From assembly GCA_947650285.1 (NCBI GenBank), contig CANTFL010000482.1, forward strand, positions 62,001 to 126,000: a stretch of 64,000 bases of DNA, in the 5' to 3' direction. The position numbers and the translations under genes were made by a program. Under the pieces are notes generated by a model, which saw only the letters and a program-made list of their open reading frames with translations, had not been told where the DNA came from and did not search any database. The DNA is from Hyaloperonospora brassicae. Taxonomy: Eukaryota; Oomycota; Peronosporomycetes; Peronosporales; Peronosporaceae. Shown here piece by piece: positions 49,710 through 61,299 of the stretch; the first letter of the stretch is position 1; each line of letters opens with the position of its first letter.

Positions 49710-51243
49710 CCCACACCATACAAAAGCCACAATCGGGTGACGGATTCCCTCTTCCCCACATGCAGCTGCTTCGTTGACGCCCTATCATATTGTAGACCCA
49801 TATTTACACGCACATACCATGTGCGACCTGCTGAAGGAGCGTGTAGCCGTGCAATTGTAAGACCACTACCACTGCTAGTGCACAAAATTTACTAGTGCAA
49901 ACGTCGAAGGTGGGCATGTCACACGCGTCTTCATGGGCCACCGGCGCGCCTCTACCACGCATCGTTTTCTAAACCCTTACTGACTATCTCGACGGCACTT
50001 CTGGTACGCCACACGACAAATACCTTCACTATGTGCTATCTATGACACGCTTGCCCTTTACTTATGTGCGCACACGCTAGCTTTATGCATGCAACACTGT
50101 CGCTCTATTGTGGACGCAGTGCGTTTATCTCTGTGCTGAAATACGGATCAGCATGTGCCTTTCTTGTTTACCTGACATTGTTGCGCGTCCACAAGAGCAC
50201 ATTACGTATGTGATGTGCATGGACGATGTCACGAGCGCTCGTCGTTTCGGATACCATCGTATTGAAGACTGCCATCACTGTCGCTGGACTTGATCGACAG
50301 CATCTTTGCAACGGCCATTCGTTAAACGCGACTATGTTCACATGGACAGGTAGCTGGATGTCAACGGTTCACAAGCCATACCCGTCATCACACGAATTTT
50401 GATTCACATCCTCTACTTGGTAGCGTGTGTCCGAGCATCACGTAACTTGCGGTCCTTTTTATCTCTCTACACATCCAGTCGTGTGCACGGCTTTGCGTAT
50501 AAAGACTTATGGGGCCTACTCGACTGAACTTAAGCACGACCAAAGAGCGGATGTATAGCAAGCCCGCGCCGCATCATTAGTCTCACTTTCGCTGCATACA
50601 TTCGATTATGGCACGCAATTACTCGCGAATGGACTACCAGCTTCGTCAAATACTTAAGCGTATCTCTCCCCCGATGATAGAGTGTACGCAGTGTCTGTCT
50701 GCATTTGTTTGACACCGCATGTCGAGTTCTTTCGATGAATAGTGGAGCTTTGGTGTCGTTTCTGGAGTACTTCGTCCTTAAACCATCGTAGTCGATGCCA
50801 CTCCTTCTTCAAAGGGCATGCATATCTTTCGACATACCATGTATCCTATAATCGGTAAGCTGAGCTGTAGACCACATATTGAATCTTACGTAAACGTATT
50901 CGACCGGTGTTCAATGACGTTGAACACTATATGAGGAAAGGCTTGCAACGGTGGACATTCATCTCGTTTGTACAGACAAGCACGAACGTTATGGCTCGGC
51001 TAGAGCTGGTAGCAGTCGAGTCGTGAACGACAAGCTACGTTCATCATACTATATCGAGTCAATGGTCTGTCTTAGCCCGACTTCACTGTCGAGACACAGC
51101 GACTGAATTCATTACTTTTGTGCATCATCCAATCAGGTCACATCCTGCATAACACGGTAAATGCTCCGTTGTCAATGATGAAATAGACGATCCAGAAGGA
51201 CATATCGCGTCGCACTCGTCGCATTCCACAGCGTTGCTAGATA
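49710..51243. other. No recognisable gene
   Basis: Short frames only, none recognised. Before the Copia insertion this sequence was continuous with the region upstream of the effector-like relic. Confidence 0.5.
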
Positions 51244-51635
51244 TGTAACGGGGTTACACGTCGGCGGGTTGTGGACAATAAGTGTAGTGCACACAAGGGA
51301 TGGGGCCCCTTTAAAGTGATATTAGAACACAGTAACAATTGTTTGAGAGTGATGTATGTCAACCATTGATTTCGAGATCTTTTGATAGGTTTTATTTAGG
51401 ACATAAGAGAGTAGGTTAATTAAGTTGTTCTGGGTTGTTCTTTTAGTTTACACGAAGAAATAATGTTCAGTTTCCCTTTTGATCACTGAATGACACATGC
51501 CTTACGAGGCGTCAGTGATCGGTAGGAGCTAGCAATACCTGTATAGGTAGCTGCTCCTGAGCACTCTGTGCTATGATTATTTGAATCGTTCGGTCACCTC
51601 GGAACAGGGACCGTACGCTATCGAGCTTGGTGACT
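51244..51635 (+). repeat. Gypsy-2 5' LTR
   Basis: Shares with 58,344-58,745 the start, GGATGGGGCCCC/GGGATCCCC, GTCAACCATTGATT, GAGATCTTTT, AGTAGGTTAA, CAGGGACCGTA and GAGCTTG blocks in order. The exact end is uncertain, because a TTACA end is not preserved. Confidence 0.75.
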
Positions 51636-51779
51636 CTCTTAGTGGGGTCCGTAGAACCAAGGTGACTCGTAGAGCATTTCGTCTTCCTCTGACTTAAGGA
51701 GCAGTGTAGCTCCTCTGAACTAGTTATCACTCGTAGTCAATCTACGCCTGAGTCGTTACGACTGATCCTATGTGAGGAT

Positions 51780-52716
51780 CGGGCAATCCACACACTCTGT
51801 GAGGTTCAGAAGGTCGTGCTTGATAAGCTGACCGCGTCCGTAGGACCAGAGTATGTGGAGTTTGAGGATGCACAAGGTCCCGATGTGCTCAATGCACGAG
51901 TCGAGACCTTCATGCAGTATGAAACAGCCCTGTTAGAGCAAGTTCAAAACCAAGTACCGTCGGCTATGCCGACTGGCAAATCCAGATGAAGAGGCTAATC
52001 CTCGCCCCCTTCGGGTGGACGTCAAACATTACTCCGGGAAGGAGGGGAAGAATCTTACCGTTCAAATTTGTGAGATAGAGATGGCCATGAGCTCTGGCTA
52101 TATCTCACTTAAGCATCAGCGAGCTTCGCTGAACATTCCTAAGCCTGATGGAAGAGCTAGAGAGTGGGCTCTGTCGTGTGGCACGTCGGTCGACTTGGCG
52201 TTTACCGCATGAGATTCGCTCACGTTAGACCTTTTGCGAGTTTTCTCGCCGCCTACCTAGGCTTATTGCTTGCCTCACGCTTCTTGTTTACCCGTCAAGG
52301 TAAGCATGAGTTAACGAACCATGTCTAAGATTTGAGACCTTATATGGCTGCTATGCAGTCTGACCCTCTCCCTGAGCCAGTTTATGTGAATGTCTATATG
52401 GAAAGTCTTGGTAATGGCATTTCCAGCACCGAGTGGTTTCGCGTCCATCAATCTACTTTTGAGGAAGCTTTTAGTATCGCTCAAAGTGCTGAGCACAGCT
52501 TCAAGTCGGCCAGACTTAGTTTAAATGGGTACAACCCAAGCTTTGCGAGGGCAACCTCTGCAAGCACCTCGGCTTACTGGAAGCCAGAACCGATTGATCT
52601 CGGCCATGCTGAAGATGGAGGCGAAGCGGAGCTTCATAATGCAGATACACGACAGGGAGCGAGACGCTGTTATTTGTGCGGGAGTCTAAACACTTGCGTC
52701 CCACTTGTTCGTTGAG
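51780..52716 (+). pseudogene. Gypsy-2 gag, broken
   Basis: Blocks in order: HTLCEVQKVVLDKL and VEFEDAQGPDVLNARVETF (51,790-51,920); a frame change, then VDVKHYSGKEGKNLTV, EIEMAMSSGYISLKHQR and GRAREWAL (52,015-52,180); and LLRVFSPP (52,231). The 52,332-52,715 frame has FRVHQSTFEEAFSIAQSAEH, FKSARLSLNGYNPSFARA and the first half of a zinc knuckle (RRCYLCGS). It encoded the capsid protein. The knuckle is lost to a frameshift near its end. Confidence 0.85.
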
Positions 52717-52819
52717 AAAGCAACGACCGACTCCTATAGGTAGAAACCCCAGCCACATATAGAAGCCATGTATGCACGGGGAAACGTCGACACCCAGTAG
52801 GTGCGGGTGCCCTTCTGGG

Positions 52820-54280
52820 GTAGAACTGAGTTTTGTTGCTTATATACGACGTAGAGTGAAACAGGGCTTATCCCCACCGAGCTCTGTGCCCGCCAGCACA
52901 GAGTGTGGATACAAGCCTGACTTGTTAGTCGCAGAGGCGAAAGTTAGAGGCTTTGAGAAGCATTGGTCGATTCTAATCGGCTCCGGAGCATCATGCAACT
53001 AGGCTCGATGTCGTTCCGTTGAGGGAAGTCAGCTATATGCTGAAGCGCTTAAAGCGGATGAATGTGATTCGATCACCATTCGTTTAGCGACGGGTAGTCA
53101 AGTTACGGTGCCTAAAGTTTCGTTGTACTTAGGTGGGAAGAAATTGGACTCTGACAGCATTAAACGCTGTCTTGTCCTCGATTTGGACTCGATATTTGAT
53201 CTCATCCTGGGTATGGCTTGGCTTAAATGCCATGAGCCATGGATTGATTGGAGGTCTAAGACCTTAGGCGCCACGCGCAATGATTCTAGCGAATCTTTGT
53301 AGAGTCATAAACCCACCTTTGCTAGGCACCAAAAACGCTATTGGCGCGAGCCATTGACGGGAGATGTCAATGTGCTGGATATTGGTATGTCAGAGTTAAT
53401 TATCTCCAATGTCAATGACATCCATATTGAGCGGAGCTCTTTCACCGTAGTTGAGGAAGGTTATAGTCCGTTGAGTGATACTCTCAGTGATAGTGAGTCA
53501 CTGCATGTTGCAGGCTTGGTTGGCCTAGGGCCGAGACATCAAGAATGTATAACCTCTGATGTGAGTGAAGTAGCACGTTAAATTTCACCGAGTGAGGGCA
53601 GCCGAGGTGGCACCCCACTGAATGTCGGTAATGACATTGATGGCGAGAAGCCAGAGTGTTCCGGGCTAGTCCCGGATTCTGTACGTAAATCGGTACGTGT
53701 AAATCCACTGGGAGAAGTGTTCGAGTTACGTAACAATTCATCAGATGTCGTTCAAGACCTCAGCTCTCGTATAGAGCGTGCTAAGATAAATAGCAACCAC
53801 GGGAACCCAACTGTCCCGGCCTCTAGGAGGCGTGAGGTTTCTTTGAGGAAACAATCCCAGCGTAGAGTGGCATATGTTAGGCACCCAACGTCTAAGAAGT
53901 CACGAAGTGATAAGAGTAAAAATACACTATATATACTTTTCAATGGGTTGGCTGGCCAGTCTGATGGCAATATTAGTCTTGAGACTCTTCCATACTTGGA
54001 TACTCTCTTTGACCTAGACGAAATCTCTGATGGCGAATTTAGCCAAGCCTTACAGGCAGGAGAATCATCGGAGTTAGTGGTCATTAGGCCGGATATTGAG
54101 TCGAACTCATCCTCATTATTGGACGAGTCTGTCCTTGTGGATACAAAGGCGGCATTGGATGCCCGTAGTGGATATTCGATCCTTAAGAATCCTCTTGATC
54201 CGTTCTTTTTTTTTGGTAAAGTAGTTACGGGACGTGGTGTGTCACAACTCCCCGGCCGTCTTACCTCCAGATAGAGGTGT
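52820..54280 (+). pseudogene. Gypsy-2 protease and linker
   Basis: The 52,772-53,002 frame ends in SILIGSGASCN, the retropepsin loop with Gly in place of the catalytic Asp. The 53,108-53,302 frame continues the domain (VSLYLGGKKLD, LVLDLDSIFDLILGMAWL, HEPWIDWRSK). A Ser/Asp-rich linker follows (53,354-53,581 and 53,717-54,274, the latter an intact 185-codon frame), with RRVAYVRHP and DLDEISDGEF in its middle. Confidence 0.8.
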
Positions 54281-55560
54281 AAGTAATGAAATTGACTTGG
54301 TTCCTGGAACTAAATACAGCGTAACACGGCAATGGCCTTTACCGAAGGAACAGTGTGATGTCATTGACGACTTCTTTCGTGCAAAGCACGCGGCAGAAAT
54401 GGTTCGTGAGAGCAAATCTCCCCATTCCACACCGACCTTCTGTGTCAAAATGACCAATGGGAAGTGGCGCATTGTTCATGCTTACAATTAGTTTAATGCG
54501 GCCACCATCCTGGCTCAGACACCAATACCTGGACAAGGATGTTTGTCAAAACAATCTGGTGGGATGTACTATGTAGAGTGCGCTCGACTTAGGCGATGCT
54601 TATTACCAACTGCTCATGCGAGAAAGCGACTTTCCGCTGACAGCGGTCAGCACTCCAAGCGGTATGCTCAGGTAATGGCTTGTTATACCGCAAGGGTAAT
54701 CACATGCCCCGGCTACATTCAATCGTATTGTGACACAATTGTTCAGGCCTTATCGAGGATATACACAGACGTACTTAGATATCATCTTTGTCCATAGTCA
54801 TGCTATGAACGGTCGGTCAGATGTGGACAATTACATTTACCATTTACGAGCGGTGCTCGAGTGCATGCGCACGAATAAGTTGTACGCTAACGCGTCTAAG
54901 TGCATATTTGGTGCAGAATAGATTCCCTTTTTAGGGTGTTTTTTGGTAAGCGAGACCTCTAGAGGATCCCGCTAAGGTAAAAGCGATAGTTGATTGGCCG
55001 GTTCCAAAGAACCGAAAGGTCTTACGTTAGTGGCTTGGCCTTGCCAATTACTTGCACAAGTACAGTGCGAATTACGCAGATATGGCTCGGCCATTATCCA
55101 ATCTCCTTAAAAAGGATGTTGAATGGTGATGGACAAGCACCGAGCATGATGCTTTTTAAGCAGTTAGGGAGAGTCTCCTTCATGCGCCTATCTTGGATAT
55201 GCCTGATCATTATCGGTCTTTCAGTGTCGTTTGTGACGCATCTGACTTTTTCATAGGTAGCGCTCGATTACGGACAGACTCTGATGGAAAAGAACGAGTC
55301 ATTGCATTTGAGTCCGGCAGCTGAAAGCTGCAGAAAAGAACTATCCTGTTCATGACAAAGAGCTACATGCAGTAAGGTATGCTCTCGTCAAATTCAGAGT
55401 TCATATTCTTGGATCTAAGCCGTTTAAGATCTATACAGATCATGCGTGAGTACGCACCGCGACTCAGTAGCCTCACCTCTCTGAGAGAATGGCTCGTTGG
55501 CTTTCCTTCTTTGCCGAGTACAACTTCGAGTTAAAGTATAAGCTGGGCAAGTAGAATGCT
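54250..55560 (+). pseudogene. Gypsy-2 reverse transcriptase and RNase H, broken
   Basis: RT starts with LPPDRGVSNEIDLVPGTKYS and QWPLPKEQ, then ESKSPHSTPTFCVK and WRIVHAYN (54,253-54,490). Several frameshifts follow. The active site, normally YFDDIFVHS, reads YLDIIFVHS (54,774-54,800), so the catalytic Asp pair is lost. HLRAVLECMRTNKLYANASKC is intact. RNase H shows AADSKCRKELSCS-like decay, with VIAFES, YTDHA and RMARWLSFFAEYNFELKYK near 55,490-55,545. Confidence 0.8.
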
Positions 55561-57024
55561 TTGGCTGATGCGTTGTCACGCAGGCCTGACTATGAGCTTG
55601 CTCATGTTACGATTCTGTCGTCGTCGGTCACTGACCTCATCCGTACGGCATATGGCAAGGATGAACACTGTGTAGCTATGCTACGTGCTCTAGGGAGCGA
55701 GGGATTTAAGGCCTCGAAAATAGAATTGTCGGCACGATTACGTGCGAGGCTACATCGATTTTCCATCGATCAAGGCCTGTTGTGCTACAGAACGGATGTG
55801 GAGGATACGCCTCGTATCTTTGTCCCTCATGGTGAGGAATTGAAGTATCGGATCCTCTTTGAGGCGCATGATACTGCGGTGAGCGGTCATCTCGGTCATG
55901 AGAAGACCTGAAGCTCTGTAAGCAAATGTTGTTGGTGGCTCAAACCATACAAATGGGTGAGCGCATATGTGCGTACGTGTGAAACGTGTCAACGAGCAAA
56001 ACTTTCACCTCACGCTGCCGCGCCACTGGCTAGTTTGCCTATACCCAAGGGGTGTTGGGAGTCCATCAGTATGGAGTTCCTGGTTGGATTACCGAAGGTT
56101 TCGTATGGAAAAACGGGTATTGTGGTATTTGTTGACCGTTTGAGCAAGATGGATCATTTAGCGGCGGTGCCGGATACCGTTGATGGTGAGGGTACAGCTA
56201 CGCTATTTATCGATCGCGTGTTTCGACAACAAGGTTTGCCGTTGGCAAATGTCTCTGATAGAGATCCTCGCTTCACGAACAGGTGCTGGAAATCCATCTT
56301 CAAGGTTCTCGGCACACGTTTATACATGCCCACAGCGAATAAGCTGCAGACAGATGGTTAAACCGAGCGAGTAAATCGCATCATCGGTTTCATCTTGCGC
56401 ATTGTTTGCGTTGAGACGCCAAATCATTGGAATTCGATGCTCCTGATCGTTGAGCTTGCGTTGAATAACGCCGTGCATGCCTCCACCGGCTACACACCAT
56501 TTTACGTGAATGGTCTCACACACCCTCGCGTTCCGTTAAAGCTACGACTGCGTGGTTCAGGGCTTGGTGGGGGAGGGGTTGACGATCGGCCTGCTGGTAT
56601 CAGCCCTGCTACTGTTCAAAAACAGGTTAGCAAGTTTCTCGCAACGCGATTGAATGTCTTACGACATGTGCGTGACGCACTGGCTGATAGCCAAGACAAG
56701 CAGAAGGAACAAGCTGATGCTAAAGGCAGAGGTTATATTGAACGTTATAAGGTCGGAGACAAAGTTCTACTCAATGCTAAAACCCTACATATAAATGTAG
56801 TGTCTGCTGTCTTCAATCCAAAGTTGCTCCCGCGCTTGATTGGACCATTCACGGTCGTCCCCAAGAAGGGTCTTGCGTACAGGCTCAGTCTTCCGCGCAA
56901 ACTGCGCACACACCAAGTATTCTACGTCGATTTGATTAAGACGTATCGGGATCCGTTCCACGTGAACTTGGAGGCGCTTGCGCCTCGTAGGTTGGCCTTG
57001 CCATCGGTTGCTGAATCCGTATAA
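55561..57024 (+). pseudogene. Gypsy-2 integrase and C-terminal domain, broken
   Basis: The 55,561-55,911 frame leads from DALSRRPDYELAHV into the zinc-binding HDTAVSGHLGHEKT. After a stop it continues at 55,957 with CETCQRAKLSPHAAAP. The core has WESISMEFLVGLP (the usual first Asp is Glu) and VSDRDPRFT (second Asp). A TAA at 56,359-56,361 replaces the Gln of the TDGQTERVNR block. The last 209-codon frame (56,395-57,024) is intact, with VELALNNAVHASTGYTPFYV, QKQVSKFLATRLNVLRHVRD, VGDKVLLNAK and LIGPFTV blocks. No chromodomain is seen after it. Confidence 0.85.
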
Positions 57025-58235
57025 GAAGGTCAAGATGAGCCTCCATCCGGGCTTGGCCCAACTTAAACGCCTGAACACGGGCTCGCATCGCGTCAAACGC
57101 ACTCTGGGTCTTACCCAATGTCTCACGGAGACCACATAGCTCGAGAAGCACCTTTTCATGCTCCTCCTTCGGTATACCGACCACCTCCGACGCTGCTCGA
57201 TGAGCAAGGAACCCGCCAGTTCCATGTGGAGCGACTCCTGAAACGACGTCGTCGTCAGGGTCAATACCAGTATCTAATGTAGTGGCGAGGGTACCCGGAG
57301 TCTGAGAACTCGTTGGAGTTTGAGATACCCGTTCGGCAGGGTTACCCATAAGCCGTTGATGTTCTTGGACATCGTGGTAGGGGTCATCCCTCAAGCGAGA
57401 GCCCTTCTCACCAATATGGTGGAGGCAGGTGGGTAGTTGGGTCCCGCTTGACCAACACCCACATCAGCCGGCACAGACGGAGCATAGCGTGTGCGAGTTC
57501 GCAACTGGCCTCTGGCCTTACGCTTGGCGTAATCATACCGAAGCTTTCGTTCTAGACGAACATCTGCCACATCGGCACTTGCTCTGAGAGCTAAAACGCT
57601 GCTGAGGTGTCGTTTCCGATGCACCCAGCGAGCAAAAGCGTTGTCTTCTTCCTCCTGAAATTCGCCTGCGAATAAGAGGATGGGTATACTCTAATTCAAT
57701 GGAACCGGTGCACCCGTGCTTGCGTGTTAAGTCGCAACTTGTATTTAGTTTGAGTCGTCAAGCGAGGATGCAGGTACCTACCGCAAAGTACTTGTCGACT
57801 CGCCACCACATCAGAATATATTAGCTCAGCGCCAATGGCCCACGTTGCCAAAGAACAACCTGTCGTTTGGCGTATACGCTCTTCCACACCGAGTACAGTG
57901 AAAAGATAGCTACGGCGACCCTCAAGAGTTGAAGCAAGCTGCATACGGCGCTGAGCGCTCTCCTATCGTTAAATAGCCAACTGTTGTTGCTCATCGAGCG
58001 GATTGGTGATGATGGCGTCGCCCACGATATGTGTTTGATGCGATGTCGATGGCGCGTTGGCTTCGCCACGCTCGTCAAAGGGGTTCGGTGCAGTATTTGG
58101 CGGTGCCTCTCGCACTGTTGAGTCGGAAATTGTCCTCTCTTCACGATGGATATCGGTAGCGCTACCATAATCCACCTCCACATCGATGCTAAGGTAGGAC
58201 GATTAAATCGAGGACTCATGGGGTGGCGATACCAT
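56936..58235 (-). pseudogene. Antisense ORF of Gypsy-2, unrecognised protein, broken
   Basis: Opposite to pol and between its end and the 3' LTR, a minus-strand frame starts at an ATG at 58,235, about 110 bp from the LTR. After one in-frame TAA at 58,205 it runs on as an acidic, Pro/Thr-rich segment (58,181-57,969, with DYGSATDIHREERT). Next come RRMQLASTLEGRRSYLFTVL and CSLATWAIGAEL (57,944-57,800), then QEEEDNAFARWVHRKRHLSS and basic RKLRYDYAKRKARGQ (57,660-57,500). The final 57,394-56,936 frame (152 codons) has EEHEKVLLELCGLRETLGK, a probable coiled coil. It overlaps the last codons of integrase. It is unrelated by eye to the Gypsy-1 antisense protein, apart from the acidic start and helical end. 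Confidence 0.55.
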
Positions 58236-58343
58236 GGTCTTTTGTGTTTTGCCAACCGTAAGGTTGAAGCGCACACACACCGTTCTCTTCGGGGAGAGGA
58301 TTCGATTGACGTTTTGTAGAAACGTCAGTCTGGTGGGGGAGAG

Positions 58344-58745
58344 TGTAACGGGGTTACACGTCGACTGGTGGTTGACAATGGATGTGGGATACACCAGGTA
58401 TGGGATCCCCTTCAATATGATATTAGAAAAGAGTATCAATTGTTGAAGACTGATGTCGGTCAACCATTGATTACGAGATCTTTTAAGAGGTTTTTTATGA
58501 CATAAGTGAGTAGGTTAACTACTTTGTTCGAAGATATTCTTGTAGGTTAAAAGAAGAAAAAAAGTTCAGTTCCCATATTAATCAACAAAAGACACGTGCC
58601 TCTCTGAGACGTCTTGCGATGGATAAGGAGGTAGCAAAGCCTTGATGAGGCAGCTACTCCTTGTTCACATAGTGGGTTTGATTCTTTGAATCGTTTGGTC
58701 TCCCTAAAACAGGGACCGTAAGCTCTCTGAGCTTGTTAAATTACT
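58344..58745 (+). repeat. Gypsy-2 3' LTR
   Basis: Aligns with the 5' LTR over its whole length with many substitutions and short indels. The end is set by loss of similarity after GAGCTTG at 58,735 and is uncertain by tens of bases. Confidence 0.75.
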
Positions 58746-61190
58746 GGTCTTTTTAATTGCTACAAAAGATACCACTCAAATTTTTTACCCAGATCGATCG
58801 ACTTGTGCACACCAACTGTGAATTCTTTGTTGTAGTATAATTAAGAAAATCGATGTCTTCTTATGAATCGAGTAATTTAGCGATTCTCTACATAGTTTTA
58901 CAATCACACATACTGTCTTTGTCGCGCTTTCAAATTAGGCCGTAATATATCCGCCGATTTGGTTGAGCCAAAACGATCGAATTAGGAGGTTGCTATATTT
59001 GTCGGAAGCAAATCCAGAGTCATTACACCTGAATCTCAATCTAATAAAGATTTTAATGGGGACTTAGAAGTCTAGACCAATGGTCATTGAGATCTTAACA
59101 TGCTACTATACGCAATATTAATTCATTCCCTAATTCGGTTGGAATATAACCGATTATATCTGGCCTATGTGATCAAGAGACCAACTTCTAATTTCGTTGT
59201 CCGCCTCAGTTAAGACTATGCCTTTAACATTAAAAATCCGATCTTATTATTAAAAAAATGCCACCTCAGAGAGAATTTTTTGTTTGGTGAACAAATCGAA
59301 ATAGCGAGAAATGGCTTTAGTGAGACATCATTAACGCGCTATTGTATTTGAATTTACTCATTTGCTTGGTATCTACATTTCTGTATGTATTCTTTCGTTA
59401 GTCTGTTCACAAAAATCATGTACACTGATTCTCCGATCATGTATCAAAAAAATTTATACCCTTGTCATTACATGGTACTACCTATCATACAATTACTTTA
59501 AAAGGACGCGATCGGTATTATATTCGATCCCGTTGTATTCGATTTCATTGCTCCAGATTTGCCCGATCCCACTTTTAATATCCTTCCTCCTTTACTAAAA
59601 CTATGTAAGCATAAAATTGCTCAGTACACTCAAGAGGTTGTACCCCACCGGTTTCAAAAACCTAAAATTGATAATGTTCTCGGCCGTACCGTTTCTTTAG
59701 TTTTCATCGCACATGAACAATAGAATTACTTCGAATTCACTATCCTCGATAACTGATTCCAAACCAATATCCGGGGTAGGCGTATATGAAAACGAACTAA
59801 CATAATTTAAGCCGAATCGTAAGGCGCTCTAGATATATTTCTAAAGGCTAGTCTATCTGAAACATGTTCAGCGAGATCAACGGTATATAGTTAATTGGTT
59901 TGGTGGGGCATTTCCGGTACGCGAACGACCCAATTAATCGGTATATTCCAACCATGATGTTTGACTGGTAGTGGCAGGCTTTTCAGCTACTGTGGGGTTC
60001 ATACTGCGATTGTCATCTCAAGGATTATTGTACACAGTGAGAGGATTTAACCGGCAGTCATCATCAAAAAGTTTAGCCTATTGCACCACTACCCACGGAA
60101 CTACCCGAAAAAATCTACGGTATATAGACCTACGAAGCGAATCCGTCCAGTATGTAAGCGGTGTTCTTGATCACACAAAAAATTATGCCACACGAGATCC
60201 AACTTTTGAGCGATGACATATATAAATAGGTCAAGATATAGCCATTATTGCGATCCGCAATCGGTTTTACCGGGGTTAAGTTCAAGTTATCGCTATTTAC
60301 TCGAATGGAAAATTAAGATAGTATGGTGACCGTTTATAAATTATAATGGAAGTCTACCGATGTTATGAACCAAATATCCATTATCAATGAGCTCATTTGT
60401 GTTAATAAGTGTGGACATTTACTATTCAATAAATGCAATCGTGACTTATACTACAGTGTAGATGATATGAGGTTCGTCTAACGCAACCTCTCGCCGATTT
60501 AATCGCAAAGATTTACTGCCTCTCATATCCGTTTATATTTAAGCTGTATTAGAGACCGATATCGGTATATTTCGTGCTCATATCTGCACTATTGGTTCTG
60601 CGGCAGTAATATCTGCAGTCTATTACTTATATATTTTTTTAATCTTGCTATATATTTGTGGATAAAAATAATTTCAAAAAATTAAATATCGATTAAGATG
60701 TTAGGTTTAATCTGATGTAAGTATTAATGAGACGCTTTATTTATAATTTCCGTCCTCGGTGGGTGATTAATGACGCACAAGACGATAATTACATAGTAGC
60801 AAACCAATTAGACGCATTGATTTATATTATTTATAGTTTTCTATATCGATCTTGTCGACGGGAGAGGCTAAATACACCGGGCATTATTGCGAAATACATT
60901 GAGCGCCTATCCATTAGACTTAAATTTTATATGACATCCGTCGTGACGCAGCTAATCCACTTTAATTCGAATATTTCAGGATAAGCTAAGTAGAATGCAC
61001 CTGTAACATGGCTAGGCCACGAGGATATGAAAGGAAATATAATCGGTGATTAGAAACGCATCGCGTCTACACATTGAATGACGTCTCCTAGTTTGAGTAG
61101 AACAGACCTCTGCTATGGCGCAGGAGGATTCTGACGCCGTGGCAATGGTACACGGGACATTTTTGTAGAAGGTACGGACTGGAAAGGCTG
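58746..61190. other. AT-rich region without recognisable genes
   Basis: Short frames only (for example plus 60,727-60,984, 85 codons), none recognised. No repeat pair or RNA gene was seen. Confidence 0.5.
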
Positions 61191-61299
61191 AACTTACTGC
61201 AGCTGTGTGCCGTATTGGGGTCCACGCAACGCTACAGGTTCGTTACAGAGTGTGAGCTGTGACGGAATCTGGGATGTGCTCATAGTAATTAACGCATTG

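Larger units (their letters stand above)
51244..58745 (+). mobile_element. Gypsy-2: older Ty3/Gypsy LTR retrotransposon
   Basis: Two divergent LTR copies begin TGTAACGGGGTTACACGTCG at 51,244 and 58,344. The second is preceded by a purine-rich GGTGGGGGAGAG polypurine tract. Gag, protease, RT, RNase H and integrase remnants lie between them in order on the plus strand. LTR 3' boundaries are blurred: both copies can be followed to GAGCTTG (51,629 and 58,735). LTR identity is clearly lower than in Gypsy-1, which points to an older insertion. Confidence 0.85.
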
